A program made the position numbers and the translations under genes. DNA of 37,784 nucleotides from a virus. The notes below the pieces were generated by a model. That model was not told the origin of the DNA. It did no database searches and saw only the letters and a list, made by a program, of their open reading frames with translations. This document shows positions 29,777 to 37,693 of this stretch, in pieces (position 1 is the first letter of the stretch; each line of letters starts with the position of its first letter). Location of the stretch: the IMG/VR virus record IMGVR_UViG_3300044730_001220, positions 1 through 37,784 of that record. The stretch is one strand, 5' to 3'.

Positions 29777-31122
29777 ATCGACCGAACCTCGCAATCGTGA
29801 CCCCCTCTGGTGCCTCGACCACCAAACGCCGTGACGCCTACGAGCTGGACCCCTCGTTCCTCGACGCGGTTGCCTACTTGTGCTGTGCCTCCCCCCGGTT
29901 CTGGGCGCAGATCGGGCGCGAGATCGACGCCGAGCTGGTGCCCGACGACACCGCGCGGCTGGTGATCGCCACCTGTGGGCGTCTGGCGCGCGACCTGGGG
30001 CGCGGCCCCGACTCCCCGGTGCTTGTGCTCCAGCAGATTCGCGCGGGCGTTTCGACAGGCAAAATCGCGCATAACGACCTCGTGGCTGCGTCCGAGCTGC
30101 TGGACCGTGTGGAGGACGTGGGCGTCCCCGCTGAGGACGGCGTGATTGCCATGCTCGCCCCGGTACTGCGCCGCAAAATGGAAGCCGACGCCCTCCAGCA
30201 GATGATTGAAGCCTACGGAAAGCGCGCGGACCTGACCGAGGTCATGGAGCTGGTCGCTAAATCGCAGCGACTTGGAAAGGTTGACCTCGACACGGGCACC
30301 CGCTTGGGTATGGGTTCATTTGCGGAGATTGCCAAAATCCGCCAGATGGAGCGGCTGACGACGGGAGTGATTGACCTCGATATCCCGCTCGACGGTGGCC
30401 TCGGGCGCGGTAGCCTCGGGGTGGCGGTCGGTGGCCCGGGCGACGGTAAGAGCATGTTCCTGTCGCACGTCGCAGCCGAGGCGTTGTGCCACGGCCTGCA
30501 CGTCGTCTACGCCACGCTGGAGCTGCCCGAGGCCGTCGTGCTGGGACGGCTCAAGGCCAACCTCACGGGTTGTTCCATCTCGGAGATTATGGACGGGCGA
30601 CACGACCGCGCCGCGCAACGGCTGGAGGGGATGCTCCCTTACCTGGGGGCGTTCACGACCAAGTACATGACCCCTGGTGCGACGACCGTGACAGACCTCC
30701 GCATCTGGGTCGAGCGGTGCGAGGAGGCCGCACAGCGCCCGGTTGACCTGCTGGTGGTGGACTACGCGGACAAGCTCGGCGCACCCAAGGAGCAGAACGA
30801 GTACAACGCCATGAAGATCGTCTACGAGGGCCTGCGCCATTTCGCAGTCGAGCGTGGGCTGTGGGCTTGGACCGCCTCGCAGGCTACCCGCGCCGCCGCC
30901 AAAGACCGCGCAGAAGGCTCGCGCAAACTCGACCTCAACCACATGGCCGACTCGATGCACAAGGGGCGCGTGGCTGACTTGGTTGTGTCATTGAACGCCC
31001 GCGACGAGGGGCAGCAGATGGAGTTCTACGTCGCCAAGAACCGTATCGGGCGCTCGCGTGTGACAGTCGGCCCCCTCCCCTGCGATTTCGGGACGGGGCG
31101 TATCTCCCCGGTGAACCGATGA
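29770..31122 (+). CDS. dnaB: Replicative DNA helicase, DnaB-like
   Basis: About 450 residues. GTG 29770 has GAGGAG seven bases upstream; ATG 29764 is possible but too close to it. The N-terminal 160 residues are helical, as in the DnaB collar. The RecA-like core has Walker A GGPGDGKS (Lys227), a strand VVYATLELPE typical of DnaB motif 1a, Walker B LLVVDYADKL, and the region WTASQATRAA leading to the DNA-binding loop. The end YVAKNRIGRSR carries the arginine-rich element. It should unwind the phage fork as a hexamer. It overlaps the preceding gene and the primase gene (ATGA). Confidence 0.85.
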   Translation: MVNRPNLAIVTPSGASTTKRRDAYELDPSFLDAVAYLCCASPRFWAQIGREIDAELVPDDTARLVIATCGRLARDLGRGPDSPVLVLQQIRAGVSTGKIAHNDLVAASELLDRVEDVGVPAEDGVIAMLAPVLRRKMEADALQQMIEAYGKRADLTEVMELVAKSQRLGKVDLDTGTRLGMGSFAEIAKIRQMERLTTGVIDLDIPLDGGLGRGSLGVAVGGPGDGKSMFLSHVAAEALCHGLHVVYATLELPEAVVLGRLKANLTGCSISEIMDGRHDRAAQRLEGMLPYLGAFTTKYMTPGATTVTDLRIWVERCEEAAQRPVDLLVVDYADKLGAPKEQNEYNAMKIVYEGLRHFAVERGLWAWTASQATRAAAKDRAEGSRKLDLNHMADSMHKGRVADLVVSLNARDEGQQMEFYVAKNRIGRSRVTVGPLPCDFGTGRISPVNR

Positions 31123-31991
31123 CCCGCCAACAGCGAGTCGAGGCTGCGCTGGAGCAGGCCCCCGCAGCGAACGGGCAGGGATACGCGCGCGCAAACTGCC
31201 CGTTCTGTGACGAGCGCGTGGGCAAGCGGGACCGTACCCGCTGCCTGTCGATTCACGTTCAGACCGGGTTCTACGGGTGTTTTCGCTGCGGAATCAAAGG
31301 CAAGATGCGTGGGCCGCAATATCTGGAGGTCGAGGACTTGCGGGACGCTGAGACGCCCGCAATCGCCCCGCACCAGGCGATAGCCCCGCCGGACAGCTAC
31401 GCCCCGCTGTGGCGGGAGCCGTACTCAATCGACCGGGACTATGCCCCCGCGCGGCGGTATCTGATCGACCGGGGGCTGACTCGCGCTACCGCCGCCGAGT
31501 GCCAGATTGGGGCCTGCCTGTCGGGGCGGTACGCAGGGCGGGTGATCGTCCCGGTGCTGGACGTGGAGCGCGAGACGTGGCTCGGGTTCGTCGCGCGCGA
31601 CTACACGGGACAGGCCGAGCGCAAGTACTTGTACCCAAGCGGTATGGTGAGAAACTTGTGGAACCACCGCGCTTTGCTGCAAAAGACGACCGAACCCGTC
31701 TACGTGGTCGAGGGGGTGTTCGACGCGATTGCCCACTACCCGCACGCGGTCGCGGTGCTCGGCAAACCGACCAACGAGCAGTTTTCCGCGCTGGCTGCGG
31801 CCTGTCGCCCCGTGGTTGTGGTGCTGGACGGTGACGCCTGGGAGGAGGGGTGGGCGCTGGCGATGCGCCTGCGCGTGGACGGGGCCGAGGCGGGTGCGGT
31901 TCGTCTGCCCCCCAAGATCGACCCCGACGAGGTGGACCCCTACTGGCTGTGGGAGGAGGCCCGCGCCTCCCTCGGTAAAATCCCGGCGTGA
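31119..31991 (+). CDS. dnaG: DnaG-like primase
   Basis: The product is 290 residues, short for DnaG but normal for phage primases. A zinc-binding domain has Cys27, Cys30, Cys54 and Cys57 (CPFC and CFRC). The central part resembles the RNA-polymerase fold. TOPRIM motifs follow: YVVEGVFDA with Glu198, then VVVLDGDAW with Asp237 and Asp239. There is no extra C-terminal helicase-interaction domain beyond a short helix. It makes RNA primers for the phage fork. The gene is coupled to the DnaB gene by a four-base overlap and followed by motif site C. Confidence 0.85.
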   Translation: MTRQQRVEAALEQAPAANGQGYARANCPFCDERVGKRDRTRCLSIHVQTGFYGCFRCGIKGKMRGPQYLEVEDLRDAETPAIAPHQAIAPPDSYAPLWREPYSIDRDYAPARRYLIDRGLTRATAAECQIGACLSGRYAGRVIVPVLDVERETWLGFVARDYTGQAERKYLYPSGMVRNLWNHRALLQKTTEPVYVVEGVFDAIAHYPHAVAVLGKPTNEQFSALAAACRPVVVVLDGDAWEEGWALAMRLRVDGAEAGAVRLPPKIDPDEVDPYWLWEEARASLGKIPA

Positions 31992-32004
31992 CCGGGGGCA
32001 ATAC
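31978..32004 (+). promoter_or_regulatory. Bipartite phage promoter-like motif, site C
   Basis: AAATC at 31978-31982, 11 bases, then GGGGGCAATAC at 31994-32004. The first element differs by one base from AAACC. The site overlaps the primase stop region. ATG 32041 lies 36 bases downstream and is preceded by GGGCACGGAG (32022-32031), a ribosome site identical to that after site E. Confidence 0.6.
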
Positions 32005-32040
32005 ACCACCGCCCGACCAATGGGCACGGAGACACAAGCC

Positions 32041-32664
32041 ATGACCCCCCTACTGATTCGATCCCTCGACATCGACGCCCCGATCCTCGGGCAGACGCGC
32101 CGCGTGACCTACGCAGACGGTGCGCTCGCCCTGCACGTCCCCTCCGACCAAATCGAACCTGTGCTGGCTCTGCTGGCGGGAGTCGCCCCCGTTGAGCGGA
32201 ACCCCTGCCGTGAAATCCCCGTGCCCACCGACATTGGCCCGCGTGGCCCTGTGGTGTCTGCGCCTGCCCCCGTCATCCCCGCAGCGTCCCCCGAGGTCGC
32301 CGCCATTGTCGCCGCAGCCTACTCACCGCCTGCTGACGACCCCGCGCTGGAGTTCCCCCCGCGTGGTGCGTCGATGGAAATGCCCGTCGCTGCGTCGCCT
32401 GTGCTGACCCCCGCCGAGATTGCCTCGGCCCCCGCGCCCCACGCTGCCGTCGGGGCGGCGACGGGCGGGGTGGCCGACGCCCTGCGCGGCGCGACCAAAC
32501 TCGCGGAGGTGGTGGCCTACCTGGTCGAGCAGCAGGGTATCCGCGAGCTGGACGCCCTCGTCGCAGAGTGCCAGCGGCTCGCCCCCGAGGTGCCCCTGTT
32601 GGGCAAAATCGCCAACCTGCCGACCCGAATCGAGCGCACCCTGTCGGTGCTGGGGCTGGCATGA
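32041..32664 (+). CDS. Unknown two-domain protein before the polymerase
   Basis: The product is 207 residues. ATG 32041 is preferred to ATG 32020 because GGGCACGGAG sits nine bases before it. Residues 1-45 form a small beta domain (LIRSLDIDAPILGQTRRVTY), 50-140 are a long Pro/Ala/Val linker, and 145-207 are helical (ALRGATKLAEVVAYLVEQQG and LIAxL-type helices). A tethered helical domain beside polymerase and primase suggests a replisome adaptor. No clamp-binding peptide is recognised. It overlaps the polymerase start by four bases. Confidence 0.55.
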   Translation: MTPLLIRSLDIDAPILGQTRRVTYADGALALHVPSDQIEPVLALLAGVAPVERNPCREIPVPTDIGPRGPVVSAPAPVIPAASPEVAAIVAAAYSPPADDPALEFPPRGASMEMPVAASPVLTPAEIASAPAPHAAVGAATGGVADALRGATKLAEVVAYLVEQQGIRELDALVAECQRLAPEVPLLGKIANLPTRIERTLSVLGLA

Positions 32665-35144
32665 CGCCTCTGCCCCTTTATACGGGGGACGTGCGGGCGG
32701 TGGTCGAGCAGACCCCCGCCCGTTCTGTCTCCAAGGACTGCTCGGCCTGCGAGCTCGCCACGACTGCGCGCACGATCTGCACCCCTGGGGACGGCCCCGA
32801 GGACGCCCCTGTGCTCGTGGTGCTACCTGGGGTGTCCGACGCTGCCGACCGCGCAGGTCACGTCGTCGCTGGCACGGTGCCCGAGTGGGTCGCGCGCACG
32901 CTCGGGGCGGGTGGGGCTGCGATCCGATACGAGGCCGCGATGCGGTGTCGAGTCGGCGGGTCGGTACCCTCGGACACGATGCTGCACGCCTGCCGCCCGT
33001 ACACCGCAGGCAGTCTGCCCGGGCGCAAGCGAATCATCGCGGTGGGGCAGGCTGCACACCGTCTACTGCTCGGTCGCGCCCTCCCGCTGACCGTGCGCCG
33101 TGGGATCGCCCTGCTGTCGGACGGCACCCCGGTCGTGATGCTGGGCGACCCCGTGACCGCGATGAAGAACAGGCTCTTGCGCGCCCGGTACGAGGACGAC
33201 CTGCGCTGGGCGCTCGCGGTCGAGGCCCCCGCAGCTCCGTGGGGGCTGGTGACGCAGGTGGTCGATACCGCTGCGGACTCACAGGCGGCGTGCGACGAGG
33301 CCCGGTCGTGGCCTTGGGTGGCCCTCGACGCGGAGTGGGCGGGGGTGATCGACGACCCCGACCACACGCTGCTGTCGATTGCGATTGGGACGCAGGGCGA
33401 CCGCTCGTTCGTGTGGGACCGAGCGGGCCTCGCAGACCCTGCCGTGGCAGAGCCGCTGCGCGCCCTGCTCCGCGACCGAGCGGTCACGGTCGTCGGGCAC
33501 AACGCGAAGGCGGATTTTCGCGCCCTGCGCGCGTGGTTGGGCGGCTGGCCCCGGGGCAAATGGACGGACACCCGGATGCTCCGCAAGGTGCAGGACGCCG
33601 AATCGTCGGGCGCGCTGGACGACCTCGCGGAGACGGTGGGGATGGGGGGCCACAAAGCGGAGGCCCGCGCTGCGCTGGATGCAGCGAAAGCCAAGATTCG
33701 CAAGGGCGCGCGCAAATCCGCGGCTGCGGACCTGTTCGCGGAGCGCAGCGATTACGGGTCGATGCCGCGCCTGTACGAGTCCCTGCCCCGAGACGTGTTG
33801 CTCAGGTACAACGCCCGAGACACCGTGGCGACCGCGCGACTGTACGTGTCCGAGCTAGCCGCGCTCGACGCCGACGACCCGGCCCTGCGATACGTGCTGG
33901 AGGGGCTGGTCGTCCCCGCCACGCTGGCGATCTGCCGTATCGAGCAGGCAGGCGTCCCCTGCGACCCGACAGGTCTTGGGGCAGTGGACGCGCTGTGGGC
34001 GGTCGAGCAGCAGCAAATCGAGGCTCGACTCGTGACTGCCAGCCCGAACCCGTGGAAACCCGGGAGTCCCCGCGACGTGGCGCGCGTGCTGTACTCGGAG
34101 TTGGGGCTGCGCTGTCCCGGCAAAACGGACAGCGGTGCCCCATCGACTGACGCCGATGCCCTGGACAAACTGAAAGGCCAGCACCCGGTCGTGGACGATT
34201 TGATTGCGTGGCGCAAAATCAGCAAGCTGCGCGGCACGTATTCACAGGGGATTGCGGAGGAGATTCGACCAGACGGCAGAATCCGCGCTTCTTTCCTGCT
34301 GGATGGGGCGCGAACAGGTCGCATGAGCTGTAACTCGCCAAACCTCCAGCAAGTCCCGCGCGGGGACACAACAAGCGGAAAAATGCTCCGCGACGTGTTT
34401 GCGGCCCGTCCCGGGTGGTCGCTGGTACAGGCCGACTACTCGCAGCTGGAGCTGCGGGTTGCGGCGGGTCTGGCGCGGGACGAGGAGATGATTGCTGTTT
34501 TCCGCTCCGGGGTGGACTACCACCTGCGGACGGCGCAGATGATCAGCAAACAGGCGTGGGGAATCGAACCCGAGGAGGTCACCAAAGTCCACCGCACCGC
34601 GACGAAAGCCGTGAACTTCGGCCTGCTGTACGGGTCAGACGACCGATCCCTTGCGGAGACACTGGGCGGCACGGTAGCCGACGCTGCCAAGGTGCGCGCC
34701 GCCGTGCTCGGGCGTTTCAAGGGGCTGGCGCAGTTCATCCAGGGGTGCTTGCGGGACGCCCGCACGACAGGCGGGGCATGGACGGTTTGGCGGGGTCGCA
34801 AAGCCCGCCGCCGCCCGCTGTGGGGAATCGCGGACCCGGACGAGTACCTGCGCGGACACTACGAGCGCGCGAGTTGGAACACCCCGATTCAAGGCACTGG
34901 CAGCGATATTTGCCTCGACGCCCTTGTCGAGATCGTGGATTGGATCGAGGCAGACGGGGTGCCCGCCGAGCTGGTGCTCCCCATCCATGACTCGCTGATG
35001 ATTCACTGCCAAGACGACGCGCTCGACGAGGTGATTTACCAAATGCGCCGCATCATGGAGAGTCGGTGGTGCGGGGACTGCCCGCTGGCCGTTGATGTGG
35101 AGGTCGGCAAATCGTGGGGCAGTCTGGAGAAGCTGAAAAAGTGA
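32661..35144 (+). CDS. polA: Family A DNA polymerase with N-terminal UDG-like Fe-S domain
   Basis: This is an 827-residue, three-part protein. Residues 20-185 resemble a family 4 uracil-DNA glycosylase: Cys27 and Cys30 (CSAC), a Pro-Gly loop at 56-57, then Cys96 and Cys111 fourteen residues apart, the spacing of the 4Fe-4S cluster. The glycosylase catalytic motifs look degraded. Residues 215-395 are a 3'-5' proofreading exonuclease (Asp223/Glu225, Asp285, Tyr383/Asp387). The polymerase has motif A DYSQLELR (Asp592), motif B with Lys649 and Phe653, and motif C IHDS (Asp777). It replicates phage DNA. ATG 32661 overlaps the previous stop. Confidence 0.85.
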   Translation: MTPLPLYTGDVRAVVEQTPARSVSKDCSACELATTARTICTPGDGPEDAPVLVVLPGVSDAADRAGHVVAGTVPEWVARTLGAGGAAIRYEAAMRCRVGGSVPSDTMLHACRPYTAGSLPGRKRIIAVGQAAHRLLLGRALPLTVRRGIALLSDGTPVVMLGDPVTAMKNRLLRARYEDDLRWALAVEAPAAPWGLVTQVVDTAADSQAACDEARSWPWVALDAEWAGVIDDPDHTLLSIAIGTQGDRSFVWDRAGLADPAVAEPLRALLRDRAVTVVGHNAKADFRALRAWLGGWPRGKWTDTRMLRKVQDAESSGALDDLAETVGMGGHKAEARAALDAAKAKIRKGARKSAAADLFAERSDYGSMPRLYESLPRDVLLRYNARDTVATARLYVSELAALDADDPALRYVLEGLVVPATLAICRIEQAGVPCDPTGLGAVDALWAVEQQQIEARLVTASPNPWKPGSPRDVARVLYSELGLRCPGKTDSGAPSTDADALDKLKGQHPVVDDLIAWRKISKLRGTYSQGIAEEIRPDGRIRASFLLDGARTGRMSCNSPNLQQVPRGDTTSGKMLRDVFAARPGWSLVQADYSQLELRVAAGLARDEEMIAVFRSGVDYHLRTAQMISKQAWGIEPEEVTKVHRTATKAVNFGLLYGSDDRSLAETLGGTVADAAKVRAAVLGRFKGLAQFIQGCLRDARTTGGAWTVWRGRKARRRPLWGIADPDEYLRGHYERASWNTPIQGTGSDICLDALVEIVDWIEADGVPAELVLPIHDSLMIHCQDDALDEVIYQMRRIMESRWCGDCPLAVDVEVGKSWGSLEKLKK

Positions 35145-35152
35145 CCGCCCGA

Positions 35153-35185
35153 CCCCGCCCCCGCAGAAACCCGCAGGGGGCGGGG
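35153..35185 (+). terminator. 12-bp hairpin after the polymerase gene
   Basis: Bases 35153-35164 pair with 35173-35185, with one bulged A at 35175; the loop is AGAAACCC. The right arm supplies the first four G of motif site D, and the AAACC element sits in the loop. No T run follows. It may attenuate polymerase transcripts and physically couples a terminator-like structure to a promoter-like motif. A second stem, ACCACCGC/GCGGTGGT, follows at about 35200-35219. Confidence 0.55.
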
Positions 35186-35192
35186 GCAATAC
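35167..35192 (+). promoter_or_regulatory. Bipartite phage promoter-like motif, site D
   Basis: AAACC at 35167-35171, 10 bases, then GGGGGCAATAC at 35182-35192, continuing as AC. GTG 35243 of the next gene lies 50 bases downstream behind AAGGAGG. The motif is kept intact although surrounded by hairpins different from those at other sites, which argues that the sequence, not the structure, is selected. Confidence 0.62.
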
Positions 35193-35242
35193 ACAAACGA
35201 CCACCGCAGGGGCGGTGGTTGGGCCAAGCCAAGGAGGCCACC

Positions 35243-35713
35243 GTGAGCACCGCATTGCTGCACGACCTGTCCGTCGATCAGTACCTGTCCCAATCCGTCA
35301 CCGTCGAGCCGTTGCAGCTGGAGGAGGAGTTCGTTCGCCTCCCTGCCGACCTCGCCTACTGGCACGCCCGCGCCGCGGACGCCCTGCGCGACTACCAGCT
35401 CGCCAAGCTGGAGCAGGACAAAACCGAAGCGAACCTGCGGATTGTGGTGCGCGAGCACATCATCGCAACCGGGGGCAAGCCGACCGAGTCGCAGGTGGAG
35501 TCGGGCGTGATGCTGCGCCCCGAATACTCCGAGGCGCGCGCCCGCACAATCGAGGCCGAGGTCGAGTACCAGCGGCTGCGCGGCGTGTGCGAGGCTGTGC
35601 GCGTCAAGCGTGACGCGCTCGTCGCCCTCGGCCAGCAAGCCCGCGCGGAAATGTCTGACCCGGTCGTTCGTCAGCAGGTCGCAGACCGCAAAGTCGGTTT
35701 GCTTTCTCGCTAG
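35243..35713 (+). CDS. Helical protein, possible UvsY-like recombination mediator
   Basis: The product is 156 residues from GTG 35243, five to six bases after AAGGAGG. It is almost entirely helical. A segment rich in aromatic and charged residues (LAYWHARAADALRDYQLA, about residues 38-55) precedes a long coil (EARARTIEAEVEYQRLRGVC), ending in RDALVALGQQARAEM. The pattern and place beside SSB and RecA resemble UvsY-type mediators that load recombinase onto SSB-coated DNA. No definitive motif exists for that family, so the call is tentative. Confidence 0.5.
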   Translation: MSTALLHDLSVDQYLSQSVTVEPLQLEEEFVRLPADLAYWHARAADALRDYQLAKLEQDKTEANLRIVVREHIIATGGKPTESQVESGVMLRPEYSEARARTIEAEVEYQRLRGVCEAVRVKRDALVALGQQARAEMSDPVVRQQVADRKVGLLSR

Positions 35714-35749
35714 TCACCATTCACGCACGCCACACAGGAGCACAACCAC

Positions 35750-36514
35750 ATGGGCAACCTCGCACGCTACGGATCATTCGACATTGGAGAGGCCGACAAG
35801 GCCGCAGAGCAGGTCAAGGCTGGCGGTTCCAGCGATTTCATGAAGATGAAGGTGGGGCGCAACGTCGTTCGCATTTTGCCGCCCGCTCTTGGTCAGCGCA
35901 CCCCGTTCGTCACGGTTCACCAGCATTTCATCAAGCTGCCGACCGCTGCAAAACCCGTCGTTTTCGCCTGCCCCCGGATGCACAACAATCAAGTCTGCCC
36001 TGCGTGCAACCAAGCCGACAAGTTCCGTAAGTCGGGTCGTTCCGAGGACCGCAGCGCGATGTTTGAGCTGCTGCCCAAAATGCGGTTGTTCGCCAACGTG
36101 ATTGACCGCACCGACGGTGCAGTGAAAATCCTTGGATTCGGAAAGACGATTTACGAGCAGCTGATTGCGCTGCGCCGGGACCAGGACGCCGGGGGCGACT
36201 ACACCGACCCGGAAAACGGTTTCGATATCATCATCGAGCGCACGGGAACCGGGGCGCGCGACACGGAATACCGTGTGATGCCCGCTCGTAAACAGTCCTC
36301 GATGGGCGACCTGTCGATTCTCGACGCCCTGCCCGACCTCCTGCGGTTTGCCGAGGTCAAGCCGCTGGCCGATATTGAAGCGATGCTGCGTGGTGAGGAA
36401 CCGCAGCGCCGCGACCAGGGCGGGCGCACCTACGACGCCGAGGCCCTGCCCGCCAAGCCCCGCGGTCGCAGCGTCGAGGATGACGTGTACGGCGACAACA
36501 ACGCGGGCTGGTAG
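35750..36514 (+). CDS. Single-stranded DNA binding protein, gp32-like
   Basis: This 254-residue protein has the gp32 plan. Residues 1-30 form a basic/Gly start, then a core with KVGRNVVRILPPA, aromatic strands and a zinc-type cluster CPRMHNNQVCPACNQAD (about residues 75-91). The C-terminus is acidic and disordered (SVEDDVYGDNNAGW), as in SSBs that recruit partners through their tails. It should coat single-stranded DNA at the phage fork and during recombination. The ATG follows GGAGCACAACCAC. A hairpin separates it from recA. Confidence 0.78.
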   Translation: MGNLARYGSFDIGEADKAAEQVKAGGSSDFMKMKVGRNVVRILPPALGQRTPFVTVHQHFIKLPTAAKPVVFACPRMHNNQVCPACNQADKFRKSGRSEDRSAMFELLPKMRLFANVIDRTDGAVKILGFGKTIYEQLIALRRDQDAGGDYTDPENGFDIIIERTGTGARDTEYRVMPARKQSSMGDLSILDALPDLLRFAEVKPLADIEAMLRGEEPQRRDQGGRTYDAEALPAKPRGRSVEDDVYGDNNAGW

Positions 36515-36538
36515 CCGCCCGCACGACTGACCCACACA

Positions 36539-36575
36539 GGGGCGGGAGCCACCACGGCCCCCGCCCCATTCGTTT
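36539..36575 (+). terminator. Hairpin with short T-rich tail between SSB and RecA
   Basis: Bases 36539-36550 pair with 36556-36567 (one A-C mismatch, eleven good pairs) around ACCAC. ATTCGTTT follows. It looks like an intrinsic terminator or attenuator that would let SSB be made in excess over RecA. The RecA ribosome site TAGGAGG starts right after it. Confidence 0.6.
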
Positions 36576-36589
36576 AGGAGGCAAACACA

Positions 36590-37600
36590 ATGGGCCGCAA
36601 AAAAGCAGACCAACCCGCTGACGTGGTGCAATCCCTGCTCGACGCAATCCGCACCGCACACGGCAAGGATTCCGCGCTCCGATTGCAGGACGGGGCACCG
36701 ACCGACGTGTCCGAGGTGATTCCCACCGGGGTCGAGCTGATCGACCGTCACCTGCTCGGCGTGGGTGGATTCCCTGTCGGACGCCTCGTGGAGCTGTACG
36801 GGGAGGAGGGGACCGGCAAATCCTCGCTGGTGTTCTCGGCAATCGCTGGTGTGCAGGCCCTCGGGGGCCTCGCGGTAATGGCGGACACCGAGCAGGCCCT
36901 CTCGACCGAGCGCGCCGAGGTGTTCGGCGTGGACCTGTCGAGGGTTATCCTGCTCCAGCCGTCGAATATCGAGGACGCGCTCAAACAGATGGAAACCACC
37001 CTCCAGGCAGTCCCCGCAGGCGTCGGCCCCGTTCTGCTGATTTGGGACTCGGTGGCTGCGACCCCAACCCGGCAGGAGGTCGAGGACGGGCTGGACAAGG
37101 GCACCGCGATGGGGGTGCGCGCGCGCGTGTTGGGCCTCGGGGTGCGCGTGCTGCTCCAGCTCGCCGTGGAGAAGCGCGCCTGTTTACTGTTCGTCAACCA
37201 GGTGCGCGAGAAGATCGGGCTGGTATTCGGGGACAAGTGGACCACCCCGGGTGGGGCCGCAATCAAGTTCGGCGCGACGATTCGCCTGCAACTGATGGGG
37301 GGTAAAGCGGTCAAAGAGGGTGACAAACATCTCGGGAAGATTGTCACGATTCGCACCACCAAGAACAAGCTCGTGCCCCCCAACCGCACCGCGCGTGTGC
37401 GTCTGGACTACGAGACGGGCTGGAACGACTGCTGGACGACGCTGGAATACGCGAAAGACGCGCAGGTTATCGGGGATCGCGAGCGCGGGGCGAAGGCCTG
37501 GGCCAAGGCGAGGCACGGCCTCGGGTGGGTAGACTCTCCCGACGCCCCGCTCCCGGGGGCACCTGTGGACGAGGGCGAAACCACGGCATCGGACGAGTAG
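36590..37600 (+). CDS. recA: RecA-family recombinase
   Basis: This 336-residue protein has the RecA core. Walker A is GEEGTGKSS (Lys77), VMADTEQALS matches the region after strand 2, VLLIWDSVAA is Walker B, and the DNA-binding loop region and LLFVNQVREKIG follow. The GDKWTTPGGAAIKF segment corresponds to loop 2 and the conserved Pro-Gly-Gly-x-Ala. The acidic tail (DEGETTASDE) is typical. It should catalyse strand exchange for repair and recombination-dependent replication. The ATG follows TAGGAGGCAAACACA. Confidence 0.88.
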   Translation: MGRKKADQPADVVQSLLDAIRTAHGKDSALRLQDGAPTDVSEVIPTGVELIDRHLLGVGGFPVGRLVELYGEEGTGKSSLVFSAIAGVQALGGLAVMADTEQALSTERAEVFGVDLSRVILLQPSNIEDALKQMETTLQAVPAGVGPVLLIWDSVAATPTRQEVEDGLDKGTAMGVRARVLGLGVRVLLQLAVEKRACLLFVNQVREKIGLVFGDKWTTPGGAAIKFGATIRLQLMGGKAVKEGDKHLGKIVTIRTTKNKLVPPNRTARVRLDYETGWNDCWTTLEYAKDAQVIGDRERGAKAWAKARHGLGWVDSPDAPLPGAPVDEGETTASDE

Positions 37601-37617
37601 CTCCACACAGGACGAAA

Positions 37618-37643
37618 AAACCCAACCGGGCAGGGGGCAATAC
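37618..37643 (+). promoter_or_regulatory. Bipartite phage promoter-like motif, site E
   Basis: AAACC at 37618-37622, 10 bases, then GGGGGCAATAC at 37633-37643, continuing AC. ATG 37694 lies 50 bases downstream, preceded by GGGCACGGAG at 37679-37688, the same ten bases as after site C. The motif lies inside the terminator hairpin of recA. Confidence 0.62.
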
Positions 37644-37665
37644 ACCCCCGCCCGGTTGTTCTTTT
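37624..37665 (+). terminator. Intrinsic terminator of recA containing the promoter-like motif
   Basis: Bases 37624-37631 pair with 37650-37657 (8 bp) and 37633-37637 pair with 37645-37649 (5 bp), with one bulged A. The loop is CAATACA and a T-rich tail (GTTCTTTTCC) follows. The apical G5 stem and loop are the core of motif site E, so one stretch can both end the recA transcript and start the next. Confidence 0.72.
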
Positions 37666-37693
37666 CCCTCTACCCACCGGGCACGGAGCGCAA

